From Xestospongia muta (Eukaryota > Porifera > Demospongiae > Haplosclerida > Petrosiidae), in contig OY848922.1 in assembly GCA_963693285.1 (NCBI GenBank), positions 1,848,923-1,912,922 on the forward strand: a stretch of 64,000 bases of DNA, written 5' to 3'. Numbering within the stretch: position 1 is the first letter of the stretch; the number at the start of each line of letters is the position of its first letter. The position numbers and the translations under genes were made by a program. The notes beneath the pieces were generated by a model. It was not told the DNA's origin, ran no database searches, and saw nothing but the letters and a program-made list of their open reading frames with translations. Below, in pieces: positions 49,474 through 60,000 of the stretch.

Positions 49474-50747
49474 ATGCTGTCTTCTATTGGAAGGTCCTTG
49501 GTTCTTCTGGGAGTCATTTACCTCTCTGAATGTTAGAAGGACCATTTGTATGAATTGTGATAATTTGGTATTCTACATTTCTCCCTTAGGTGTTCTCGAT
49601 TCTGCTGCTCAAGCTCCAATTATTGATGTCACAGACACTGTTCAATGTTTTTCCTCCTTTGGATGTGAAAAATTTGGAGGTAGTCTTATTAAGACAGGTG
49701 GTAACATTGGTGCCTGTTGCAAAGCATCCAGATCTCATTCTCTTATCCTCAATTCACCACCTCCTGATTTTAATGATGTCTGCATTGGGTGTTCACGATA
49801 CAAATGTTTCTATGGCAATGAGTGTTCTGGGAAAGGTTTTGGAGGTGTTAGTGATCCAGAAAGCTGTTGCGATAAATTTGGTTCCTTTTCATTGACATAT
49901 TATAGTGACAATAATAAGAAACTAGACGTCTGTGTCCGATGCCCTCCAGGTAAATACACCACTTTCAAAGCAGTATCAGCAGCTTACTTCTTTTTCTTCT
50001 TTAGGTGGTGGAGGTGGTGACCCTCACTTTTCTGTTCTCTTACCTAATGGTTACAACTTGTGTTTCTCAATCCAAGGAGAACAGGGCTTTGTCTTCAATC
50101 TCATCCGCAGTCCACAAATCACAGTTAATGCTCTCTTCACTAAGGATGACTACAGGAATGACATCACATGGATGGGTTCTCTGTCTGTCATTATCAACCA
50201 TTTACCTTACCATGGCTCTAATCACACTATACTCCACTTTGATATTTCTGATAGGACTATCAGTATTGACACAGACAATGAGCTCAAAGCAAACGATATC
50301 AAAGAAATCAGCATAGACAAAGATCACTTGAAGGTTCTCAGCCGAGAGAGTCCAGTCACTGATTCAAAAGTTCTCATCTTGATGAAGGAAATTGGACTTG
50401 TGTTTTCAGTGGAATACATGCAGACTCATTTGGATATTCTCTTCCAAAGTGTACCACAAGTCTCTACTCATAACTGCTCCTATCATGGTCTACTTGGACA
50501 GTTCTTTTGTCAAGGACACACTTTGGATCTGACTCGCCAACTTCTCCTATTTCCTGACATGAAACGTGAACCTCTTCCAGTAAAGAGTAGTCCAATATGG
50601 AGTTTTATGGAGAGAGAGGAAGATTCTATCCAACGTTGTTGGATGGCTATGAACACAGGATATCAAGGAGAAGGGCTCATTGAGGGTAGTTACCTTGACT
50701 ACCTGGTACCTTCACTGAATACAATTCCTTCTTCAACCAAACAATGA
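49474..50747 (+). CDS. secreted protein with ITIH C-terminal-like domain
   Basis: Exons 49474-49531, 49590-49949 and 50005-50747 join in phase to 386 aa. A signal peptide (MLSSIGRSLVLLGVIYLS) is followed by a Cys-rich region (FGCEKFGGSL, FYGNECSGKGFGG, PESCCDKFG) of about 120 aa. Then GGGGDPHFSVLLPNGYNLCF opens a domain ending near YHGLLGQFFCQ. GDPHF, CFxIxGxxG, a VNA/VNG element and CHGLLGQF-type motifs are hallmarks of the C-terminal part of inter-alpha-trypsin inhibitor heavy chains. The VIT and VWA domains of true heavy chains are absent, so this is a stand-alone module. An AATAAA lies at 50863-50868. Its role outside the cell is unknown. Confidence 0.82.
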
Positions 50748-50887
50748 ACACAAAATGTACCTAATCTTTAATCCTAATATGTATTTAATCCTTGTGTAAC
50801 ATGTTGTATGTATTTACTTATTAAAATATTTCTGTCTTGACAATTTCAATTTCACTTTTAATAATAAATGATCCTGAATGTGGCCAG

Positions 50888-52334
50888 TTAGAAAGTCAGC
50901 AATAGTGAAGTTCTATCTGGATGTCCAACTTTGAGTTGCATGGCAATAGCTTTGCAAAGTTTCTTTCTAACTCTCTCTTTCTTGTTCTTCAGGATTTTCT
51001 TTGTAGAATAGTTCAATAGCATATCTCTTTCTATCTACTCCAAGTTCTTCTTCAAATAGAGTAACTAGTTCATCTGGTGTATAGTTGGTACATACAAATT
51101 GAGAAGTTATATCAATTGTTCTTGTACCAAATTTGACCTCTTGTGTAGATTCTTGAATGTTTGTATAGCTTCTTGTTTTTTGTCAGTGTCATTACTAAAC
51201 TTGAGAGCTGCATCATCAATAAATAGAATATCTTCCATCAAACTATTTACTAAATCCAAGTCCTTTTTCAAATGTTTTGATTCCATATAATTGTTCAATT
51301 GTAGTTAATATGTCTATAGCTATTGTAGATTTACCTGTTCCAGGTACTCCAAATAGTATAATACATATTCTTGGGAATCTTCTCTTTTGTTTCTTTCTGT
51401 GATATTCAAAGAGGTCATTTATTTTACTAAGGTATTGAGGAAACTCATCTACAATTTCACCTTTTGTATGTCCAGCTTTGATCATTTGATTGATTTCATA
51501 GAAGCATTCTGCAAATTTCATTTTAGCTCTTTTAGGTAGCCTTTCTTCAAACTCTCTTTCTTCATCATCAAACTCTGTATCAGAGTCTCTTGATCTCTTC
51601 CTTTCAATTAGTACAGGTCTTTGTTGTACACAGCTACCTGATTCAATCCGATTAGGACCTTTGTCTTTGCAATACTTGATGTATTTCATGCTTGCAACTT
51701 TAATTGTTGAACTATCTCTTTGTTCAAGTCTATTTATCCAAATGTCTTTTCTTGTCTTACTGTTACCCTGCCAATTGTCTATTAGTATTTTAGGTAATTT
51801 AGTGTATGATACTACAAAATCATAAACTACAAATACATGAAAGTGTTCACACTCTGATTTACATTTAGGGTCATTTTTATGTATGTCACTTATAAGTAAA
51901 TATTTTAAGTGACCTTTTTGTTCAAACTCTTTCTTGAGCCTTTCCTGGCTGCAGAATCTGGTTGGAACAGTGATGCACCACTGTCTTTTTCTTTGGTTCT
52001 TGGAGAGGGGCTCCTGTCTCTGAACATCTCTCTCTCTGGAAATATCTCTTTCTCTAGATGAGCTTCTTGATCTGGAGGAGGCCTCTGAACTGCTTTGTTG
52101 TTCCTCTTGATCCTGTATTCCAGGAGTCTCATTTCTGATTGGAGTTTTCTCTCTCTCATCTCTTTCTCTTTGGCCCAGGTCATCAAAATTGATTTCCTCT
52201 TGTCTTTCAGTTGTTGATAATCTAGACCTAGTTCTTCTGCTGTTTGTTCTCCTATTTCTGTAAACTCTTTGAAAGTCTCTAACATCTCTGTGTCTTCTTT
52301 GCCAGTCTTTAAATAGGTTTGGTAGGCTTGACAT
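50888..52334 (-). pseudogene. Rep-like protein (HUH endonuclease plus SF3 helicase), left copy, frameshifted
   Basis: An open frame runs from the ATG at 52334 to a stop at 51243 (363 codons). After an Arg/Ser/Glu-rich N-terminus it shows an endonuclease module: strand ITVP near residue 120, the HUH motif EHFHVFVV (His 164 and 166) and a tyrosine motif YIKYCKDKG near 218-226. A helicase follows with Walker A GVPGTGKST near 329. Walker B (ILFIDDAA) and a motif-C-like ITSQF are found downstream in other frames, and coding-like sequence continues to about 50888. At least two frameshifts separate these parts, so the copy is broken. The combination is that of replication-initiator proteins of parvoviruses and CRESS-DNA viruses. 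No capsid gene is present. Confidence 0.8.
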
Positions 52335-52408
52335 GCTTCATTAATAACGTCTACCACTTTCCACTCTTCTTCAGTAAAGTAATCTTTCAATCCAGGTTTA
52401 GCATCCAT
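51905..52408 (-). CDS. overlapping small ORF of the Rep element, left copy
   Basis: A 167-codon frame starting at the ATG at 52408, about 40-50 bases from a TATA box. It lies in a different frame from Rep and overlaps its N-terminal third. The product begins MDAKPGLKDYFTEEEWKVVD, is acidic, then strongly helical and charged (KEKEMRERKLQSEMRLLEY), and ends Ser/Arg/Lys-rich. I do not recognise it. Its ATG precedes that of Rep by 74 bases, so leaky scanning could give Rep. The matching frame is also intact in the right copy. Confidence 0.6.
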   Translation of the reverse strand: MDAKPGLKDYFTEEEWKVVDVINEACQAYQTYLKTGKEDTEMLETFKEFTEIGEQTAEELGLDYQQLKDKRKSILMTWAKEKEMRERKLQSEMRLLEYRIKRNNKAVQRPPPDQEAHLEKEIFPEREMFRDRSPSPRTKEKDSGASLFQPDSAARKGSRKSLNKKVT

Positions 52409-52591
52409 ACTTATGGAATCACTGGAGCAGAGCAATAGTGCAGAGCTACTTATATATACTTAGTTTGTTTACATTGAAAGTGTTTTCAGTTTCAATGTTT
52501 ACTTTGTCATATTATATAAGAAAATGACAAAAGAACAAATGACTGTATTCCTATACCTTTATAAGTAATATACTCTCTACCCCCCTTAATA

Positions 52592-52816
52592 TTTGACATA
52601 TTCTTTTACACATATATTAAAATGACAGCTCCCTGTCCCTTTTACACATATATTAAAATGACAGGGAGCTGTCATTTTAATATATTTGACATATTCTTTT
52701 ACACATTATTAAATATAATATTTGACATATTCTTTTACACATATATTAAAATGACAGCTCCCTGTCATTTTAATATATGTGTCATTTTAATATATGTGTA
52801 AAAGAATATGTCAAAT
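52592..52816. repeat. nested hairpins at the junction of the two copies
   Basis: The block TTTGACATATTCTTTTACAC occurs directly at 52592, 52685 and 52721, and inverted near 52795-52815. ATGACAGCTCCCTGTC occurs at 52622 and 52751, and inverted at 52660. The segment 52738-52781 is a perfect 20-bp stem (CACATATATTAAAATGACAG) with a four-base loop CTCC. These resemble telomere hairpins of rolling-hairpin replicons, but similar structure could arise by simple inverted duplication. Confidence 0.85.
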
Positions 52817-52948
52817 ATTAAGGGGGGTAGAGAGTATATTACTTATAAAGGTATAGGAATACAGTCATTTGTTCTTTTGTCATTTTCTTATATAATATGA
52901 CAAAGTAAACATTGAAACTGAAAACACTTTCAATGTAAACAAACTAAG

Positions 52949-52958
52949 TATATATAAG
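52949..52958 (+). promoter_or_regulatory. TATA box of the Rep element, right copy (mirrored on the left)
   Basis: TATATATAAG, 41 bases before the ATG at 52999. The mirror copy lies at about 52449-52458 on the minus strand. It would serve the small ORF and, by leaky scanning, the Rep frame. Confidence 0.6.
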
Positions 52959-52998
52959 TAGCTCTGCACTATTGCTCTGCTCCAGTGATTCCATAACT

Positions 52999-53502
52999 AT
53001 GGATGCTAAACCTGGATTGAAAGATTACTTTACTGAAGAAGAGTGGAAAGTGGTAGACGTTATTAATGAAGCATGTCAAGCCTACCAAACCTATTTAAAG
53101 ACTGGCAAAGAAGACACAGAGATGTTAGAGACTTTCAAAGAGTTTACAGAAATAGGAGAACAAACAGCAGAAGAACTGGGTCTAGATTATCAACAACTGA
53201 AAGACAAGAGGAAATCAATTTTGATGACCTGGGCCAAAGAGAAAGAGATGAGAGAGAGAAAACTCCAATCAGAAATGAGACTCCTGGAATACAGGATCAA
53301 GAGGAACAACAAAGCAGTTCAGAGGCCTCCTCCAGATCAAGAAGCTCATCTAGAGAAAGAGATATCTCCAGAGAGAGAGATGTTCAGAGACAGGAGCCCC
53401 TCTCCAAGAACCAAAGAAAAAGACAGTGGTGCATCACTGTTCCAACCAGATTCTGCAGCCAGGAAAGGCTCAAGAAAGAGTTTGAACAAAAAGGTCACTT
53501 AA
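52999..53502 (+). CDS. overlapping small ORF of the Rep element, right copy
   Basis: Full-length 167-codon copy of the small unrecognised frame, lying wholly inside the palindrome arm. It differs from the left copy by one visible residue after the ATG (ISPERE against IFPERE). That both copies are intact suggests a recent duplication or insertion. Confidence 0.6.
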   Translation: MDAKPGLKDYFTEEEWKVVDVINEACQAYQTYLKTGKEDTEMLETFKEFTEIGEQTAEELGLDYQQLKDKRKSILMTWAKEKEMRERKLQSEMRLLEYRIKRNNKAVQRPPPDQEAHLEKEISPEREMFRDRSPSPRTKEKDSGASLFQPDSAARKGSRKSLNKKVT

Positions 53503-53612
53503 AATATTTACTTATAAGTGACATACATAAAAATGACCCTAAATGTAAATCAGAGTGTGAACACTTTCATGTATTTGTAGTTTATGATTTTGTAGTCAAT
53601 GATTTGTATTAA
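53073..53612 (+). pseudogene. Rep-like protein, right copy, truncated
   Basis: The frame matches the first 175 residues of the left Rep, including the HUH motif. It then leaves homology at 53596 and ends four codons later (NDLY stop) in flanking DNA. The tyrosine motif and the whole helicase are lost, so it cannot act as a full initiator. Confidence 0.8.
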
Positions 53613-54002
53613 TTTGAACTTTTTTCAACACTTTGGATTATACATTCCCAGTATTATCCTGATTCCTGAACTACATGCAGCACTAAAAGGATCCATTTCT
53701 GCACTTCTGTATTTATCCAAGTTAAAGTTTAAATCAAAAGAGCTGTCCATGCAGACATATAAATAACTGATTCTTGTTGATCCAATGAAATTAACACACC
53801 AATTTAATTACAACAGAGAGACAAAATAAATAATAAAATAATATATATATATATATACATTAAAATTAGGATAAAAGTTAGCTAAACCCTAACAAATTAT
53901 TGTCCCAACCATAAATAAGACTGAAATTAGATACAGAATGTGTATGGCATATGTATGTAAAAATTAGGATAAAATTAGCCAAATTAAAATTCTTATTTGA
54001 TT
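53613..54002. other. flank between Rep element and POLQ
   Basis: Short AT-rich intergenic DNA with a (TA)n run near 53842-53858. It holds the 3' flank of POLQ. No target-site duplication for the element was recognised by eye. Confidence 0.5.
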
Positions 54003-57000
54003 CTATTTATTGTCCAAACTATAAGACTGTAATTGACCCCAAGATTTCCCAACTTTCAGCTTAACAGGAAATTTTACTGTCAGTGATAATGCACTCTCCA
54101 TTTCACGTTGAACAACTCTAGCTACATTCATTAACTGACTCTCATGTACTTCATACAACAACTCATCATGCAATTGAAGTACTAGCAATGCTAACTTATT
54201 TGAATTATTTTCCTCAACATCAATAAATGTTGATAAATGTGTCATTAGACCTAATGCTTCTAAAGCATGATCAACATTCACCATTGCTTTCTTGACCATA
54301 TCTGCAGCTGAACCTTGTATTGTAGAATTGATTGCTTGACGTTCAGCTTGAGCACGAGCATGTATTTCAGTTGAATGGATTTGTGGCAAATATCTCTTCC
54401 GACCCGATATCGTCATTATATAACCTTTATCTCGACACTCTTGAACGGTAGTTGTGATAAATTTACGCATAGTTGGATACTTGGACTTAAAACTCTCCAT
54501 GAATTGAGTTGCCTCATCTTCAGTAACATTCAACTGTTGTGCTAAAGTTTTCACGCCAATACCGTAGACCATTCCATAACACAATTGTTTTGTTTGTTGT
54601 CTCTGTTGTTCACTAACATTAGAAGGATCAACGTTCAACCATTCACCAGCAATCATTTGAAAAGCATCTCCATCTCCATTGAGAAACTGACAAAGTTTTG
54701 CATCTTTTGACATGTGAGCAAGTATTCGCAATTCCAGCTGTGAATAATCTGCAGCTAAAAACACACCCCCTGGAAACGACACAAAGACATCTCGCATACA
54801 AACAGTCTTTATATTTTCGATATCTTCTGAAGGCATCACACAAACATCAAACTCGGCAATAAGTGAGTGCAGAATAGATTGTTGAATTGTACTGGACACT
54901 TTATAAAGGCCTATTGGGTATTCTTTGGGGACATTCTGAAGGTTAGGGTCCAATATAGAAATGCGACCAGTTGCTGTGTGAATTTGGCAAGTGGAATGGA
55001 TTCGAGAGCTGGATATCTGTGTGTGTGTTACAGAAGCTTTTAAAAGGGGATATAGCATCCGAGTGACAGTGCTAGAGACACGCCTCCATTCTAAAATGAT
55101 ACTTGGAAGTGGATGTAGTGGACAAAGCTTCTCAAGTATATCTTTTGAAGTACTTAAATGTTGCAAGCGTTTACCACCCCGGTTTCTAACACCTAGTGAC
55201 TTACTTGATTGCTTTTCAGATTGAAATGAAGGTAATTTTATCTCATGAAACAACACTCTTGCAATGTCTTCTGGTGACGTCAAAGCAAATGTTCTCCCGG
55301 CATGTTCATAAGCTTCTAGTTCAAGCTCTGATAAATGACGTTGCAATTGATCTCTTAGGTAAGCACAATGTTCTTGTGAAAACCCAATACCATTAAGTTC
55401 TACTTTAGCTAGAATCCCTACTATAGGCATCTCAATAGTCAAAAATGGATCTAGCAGTCCCTCAGCCCTTAATAGCTCCTCGATATTTGTCATTAACATA
55501 TTAGCAAGGACACACTCAGCTGATGCTCTGAGATAAGGAAAGGGTGAGTGAGTGGAAACACTTGAGAGGGGAACATCCACTCCATTCTCTCCAGCATCTC
55601 CTACAGTAGGTTGATCTGAGATATATGTCATTACTAAGTGGTTCAATGTCTTTTCACGTGCATCTGGATTAATAAGCCAATCAGCAACACGTGGATCACA
55701 TGACATCCCTGTGACTAGCACATGACATGAAGAAAAAAGGTATTTCATTTGCTTCTTTAGATCTATTGCTACTATTTTGTATTGGTGAGAATGAGTTAAT
55801 ATTGTATTTAGAGCGTATATTCTAGTTGCTAGGGGAACAACTGGATGACAACCAATTTCCGAAGTATCCAGGCTTGTAGGTGTGGCCATTGGCTCACACA
55901 GTGACAAATAATAAACATCCATTTCACCACCCCAATTAAAAGCCACACCCATTACCTGATCATTGCTCATTGCTAGGGGCAATCCCTTTGCTGTCTGTAC
56001 AGTCTTAATCAATGATCCACCAATACCATTATTGCTATGAATAGTTTCTATAGCAACTGAGAACGCTAAAGTATTTTGCTCAGCACATTCTGCAACAAAT
56101 GTTTCTAACAATAGTGAATTAGCTGTTACATCAACGACAACTAGACCAGTCTCTGGACAGGTACTGGTATGAAGTAAAGAGAGTTCTTTGAGAGATGTAG
56201 AAGTGTTTATTGAGGTGTTCTTATATCTCAGAGATTGCATGGGGCTTGGATTAGCATTAATGTCAATGGAAGTTGCTGGAGGCACTATATTCTCTTTGAC
56301 TTGTAATGGTTGATCTTTAATACCAGAGGAGTGTACTGGAGATGAACTAATCCTGTCTTTTGGGTGAGTTTCCATACTGACATTGTCTTCTTCATTACAA
56401 ACAGCTTCAAGCTGTGCTATAGTATTCATGCTAAGATCACCAGAGAGGTCTAGAAATAAATCCATCGAACTAGTACTAGTTGAGTTGGGTTTTGCATTAA
56501 TTGAAGGTTTAACAACAGAGGTTGTGACAGCATCATGAAGAACAGGATCATCAGACATCTTTGAGTGACTCTCCTTAATTTTAACAACAGTGTTTGATCG
56601 TTCCTTATCCTTTGAATGTAATGTTTCAGAACTTAATTGAGGCTCATGCTGGATAATTTTATGTACAGAAGAACTTGGCACAAAACTGGAAAAGGGCATT
56701 CGTTCAATTTTGAAAGCAGTAGAATTAATTCCAGGCTTTTCTTGACAATTTGAATGGAGATGTGTTGTAACTGGATCAGCTTCTATTACTGATGGAAGAG
56801 GTGGTTGGTTATAAAAGGAGTATTCATTTAACTTGTATTTCTTAGTAATACTGTTCATATTTGGATCTTGTTTATTCAAGACTTTCCTCATATTTCTACG
56901 AGACACACTAGAATGGGGTGTGGTTTTTGAGGTAGCCCCTGCTGTAGAGATTGGATTATCAAATGAAGGTTGCTTTAGTGTTTCTTTCAGCTCGAGGTGA

Positions 57001-60000
57001 TCTTTGTTATCTCGGCCATCTTTTTGATCCGGAAGATAAAGGGGATTGCCATTTTGAATGTCCCAAGCAGAGAGTGGTATACAGAGCTCATCACACAATA
57101 AGTTCTTTGCCTCTTGTGTTATCAATACAGCTGCTTCACCTTCTGACATACCTCGTTTGAATTTAGCACACCAGTTAACAGCCATTTTTTCATCGTTACC
57201 TTCATCCTTCTTGCTCTTGAAAGGAAATGCTTTGCGTAAAATGGCCTCAATTGTAATGGGATTAGCTGTTGCTAAGGAGACCAGTGTATGATACCCAGCA
57301 TTATACAACACACGTGCTCGGCAACCATTTAATAACGACACACGCACTAAATCACACAATTCTCTTTCAATGCCAAAAATCAATCGACTTTGAAACTGTG
57401 ACAGTAGCACCTCCATGTTTCTCCACCCTAAATGACCACAGAACACGGTCACCATTCCAGCAAATGTCCCAGCAGCAGATTGTAAACTTTGTAACAAACC
57501 TTTAGACGCACCATACTTTCTAGAAACATAACTGATAGGCACTTCTTTGACAAGATCATGCAATGCAAGCGATGTAAAGAACCTTCGATGGATAAGAAGT
57601 TTCTGCCTTTGTATCACAGTTCTCTCTGGAGGATTTCCTTGAACTGATCGAGCAATGAAGGATTCCTGGACACCTACAATGTTTGCTACATGTTTCATGT
57701 CTGGTGTGAGCCTTTCCCATATACATAAGAACTTGTACCAATCAATAGAGGGCCATTGGTTGAGAATATATATAGGTGTTACCTGTAATAAAAAATGAAG
57801 CAACTCTAAATACTGATTGTTGTTAAGTACGGTAACTATCCTAGGTCACTGTGTTAAGTCCTGATGTTCACTAGTCTAGAGCTTACTAATGGTAACTATC
57901 CTAGGTCACTATGGTAAGTACTAATGTTCACTAGTCTAGAGCTTACTAATGGTAGCTAGTCTAGGTCACTATGGTAAGTACTAATGTTCACTAGTCTAGA
58001 GCTTACTAATGGTAGCTAGCCTAGGTCACTATGGTAAGTACTAATGTTCACTAGTCTAGAGCTTACTAATGGTAGCTAGTCTAGGTCACTATGGTAAGTA
58101 CTAATGTTCACTAGTCTAGAGCTTACTAATAGTAGCTAGCCTAGGTCACTGTGGGAAGTCCTGATGTTCACTAGTCTAGAGCTTACTAACGGTAGCTATC
58201 CTAGATCATCTATGATAACTAACTATGTACCGCTATTCACTAGTTCTAGGTTCAACCATTATTAGTAGCTCAGTGTCCTAAGTCAATACAAATGTTGGCT
58301 AGTCTTGTTATAATACTATAATATTGTTTAGTAAAGACTGAATGTAGACTTCTTTTAGCTTACTAGATAAATGATATGTAGCTCATTCTCTAAGACAAGA
58401 GCTTTTCTTGCTTTAAAGAATTCATCAAAAACAACCAAAGCGTCATCGGGTCCAAGAGCAGAGGCTACAGTAGCTGAACCAAACTGAGTAGAAATGTATT
58501 CATCATTTGATGAGTCTGTCGTCTCTTCGTTTTGTTCCTGGTCTTTCTTTTCATTTCTCTTTTGAATGAATTCATGTTCCATGAGGAATTGTAATGTCTC
58601 TTTGAGAAGAGGATGAATCTGTTCTTCAATTCCTAGATACAATATAATTGCATAGTAAAAACATTTACTAACTCTCCATTGGTCTTCTGTTTTATCAATC
58701 TATCCATACTTCATCCATCCATTATCTATCATCCACTGTAAGTCCATTCATCCATTAATCCTTATGTCCATCCATTATACATACCATTGTTTTTAGTATC
58801 ATTCTCCACAAGCTCTGAACACAACAATGTACAGGACATATAAGTGACGATATCTTCATAAACCAAAGCAGTCCCATTAGCTATAATCTCTAACACAGCT
58901 CTTTTCAAAGCTCCCAAGTCATTTCCCTTGACAGCCCGTCTTCCCGAGAGAGACGAAGGACCAAGACAACTTCGAACAGGTTTGGCAACTGATTTGAGAA
59001 GTGTTGAAACCTTTGCCTGTTCAGATGGCTTGCAAATTAAGATACTTTCCCCCTCTTCATCGATGCCTTTCCTTCCTGCACGACCAATCATTTGCCTGTA
59101 TACTAAGACATCTATCATTGACTGATGGAAAATGGGTGTTCTAATAATTACCAATCGAGCTGGAAGATTGACTCCTGAAGACAATGTCGATGTAGCAACT
59201 AAAATACGAATTAGTAATTGACGAAATGCCCCCTCAATTATTTCTCGTTCATCAAATGTGAGACCGGCATGATGAAAAGCCACACCCATTGGTAATGTCT
59301 TTGCTAAAACTGAATCAAGACCAACTTGTGTGCGATTTAATTGCTCACAAACACCAGCTACACCAGTTTTATCAAGATGCAAACCACTTTTACTACTTTT
59401 TCCGACAGGCAGGTCTGTTGTTTCTTCCTCTTCAGTTAACAGGACTTGCAACGAGGGAGCTTTAGCAAGACTGAGTGACAACTTCTCACACCAAGCTTTA
59501 GTAGGACAGAAAATTAAAATGGAGTGACCTTGCTGTAATCTTTCATTACACATCAATGCAATGTCTTCTTCTTCCTTGTTGCAACTTTCACAACTATTCT
59601 TCAATTCAGATATCTTCTTGAGATCATTATCATAGAGAACATTGCCAATTTTGACCATCTCTTTCAAAGGTACAGGTCTAAAATCTGTATGATAAAGCAA
59701 AGCATTTAGCCATCGAGCTAATGTACTCAAATTAGGAAGAGTGGCACTCATTCCAATGACTTGTAGAGAATTGCTGGTAAGAAGAGGTCCTTCTGATTCC
59801 GTTTTCAAGCCGAGTTTTAGTTGCCCTTTCTTATAAACATGAAGTAGTTTTGTCAGCAGTAGCTCCAAGAGGTAACCTCGATGGTGATCACCCACCATAT
59901 GCAGTTCATCAACTACTACCATTCCTACTTGATTGACACTACCATCTTCTAACAGATGATTTACTAAGCTATTTGCTTTCTCTATAGTACATACAGCAAT

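Larger units (their letters stand above)
51811..53596. repeat. 816-bp-arm palindrome: head-to-head Rep-element copies
   Basis: Arms 51811-52626 and 52781-53596 are reverse complements; paired coordinates sum to 105407 throughout. I see only three base differences in the coding parts. Identity stops sharply at 53596, where the right flank becomes unrelated sequence, while the left copy continues into the rest of Rep. The 154-bp centre (52627-52780) is itself built of shuffled direct and inverted copies of the arm ends. This is the structure expected of a head-to-head dimer junction of a linear hairpin-ended replicon. Confidence 0.9.

Noticed and set aside
55000..57500. Short + strand frames opposite POLQ
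   Set aside because: Shadows of the long POLQ exon with no independent coding evidence.
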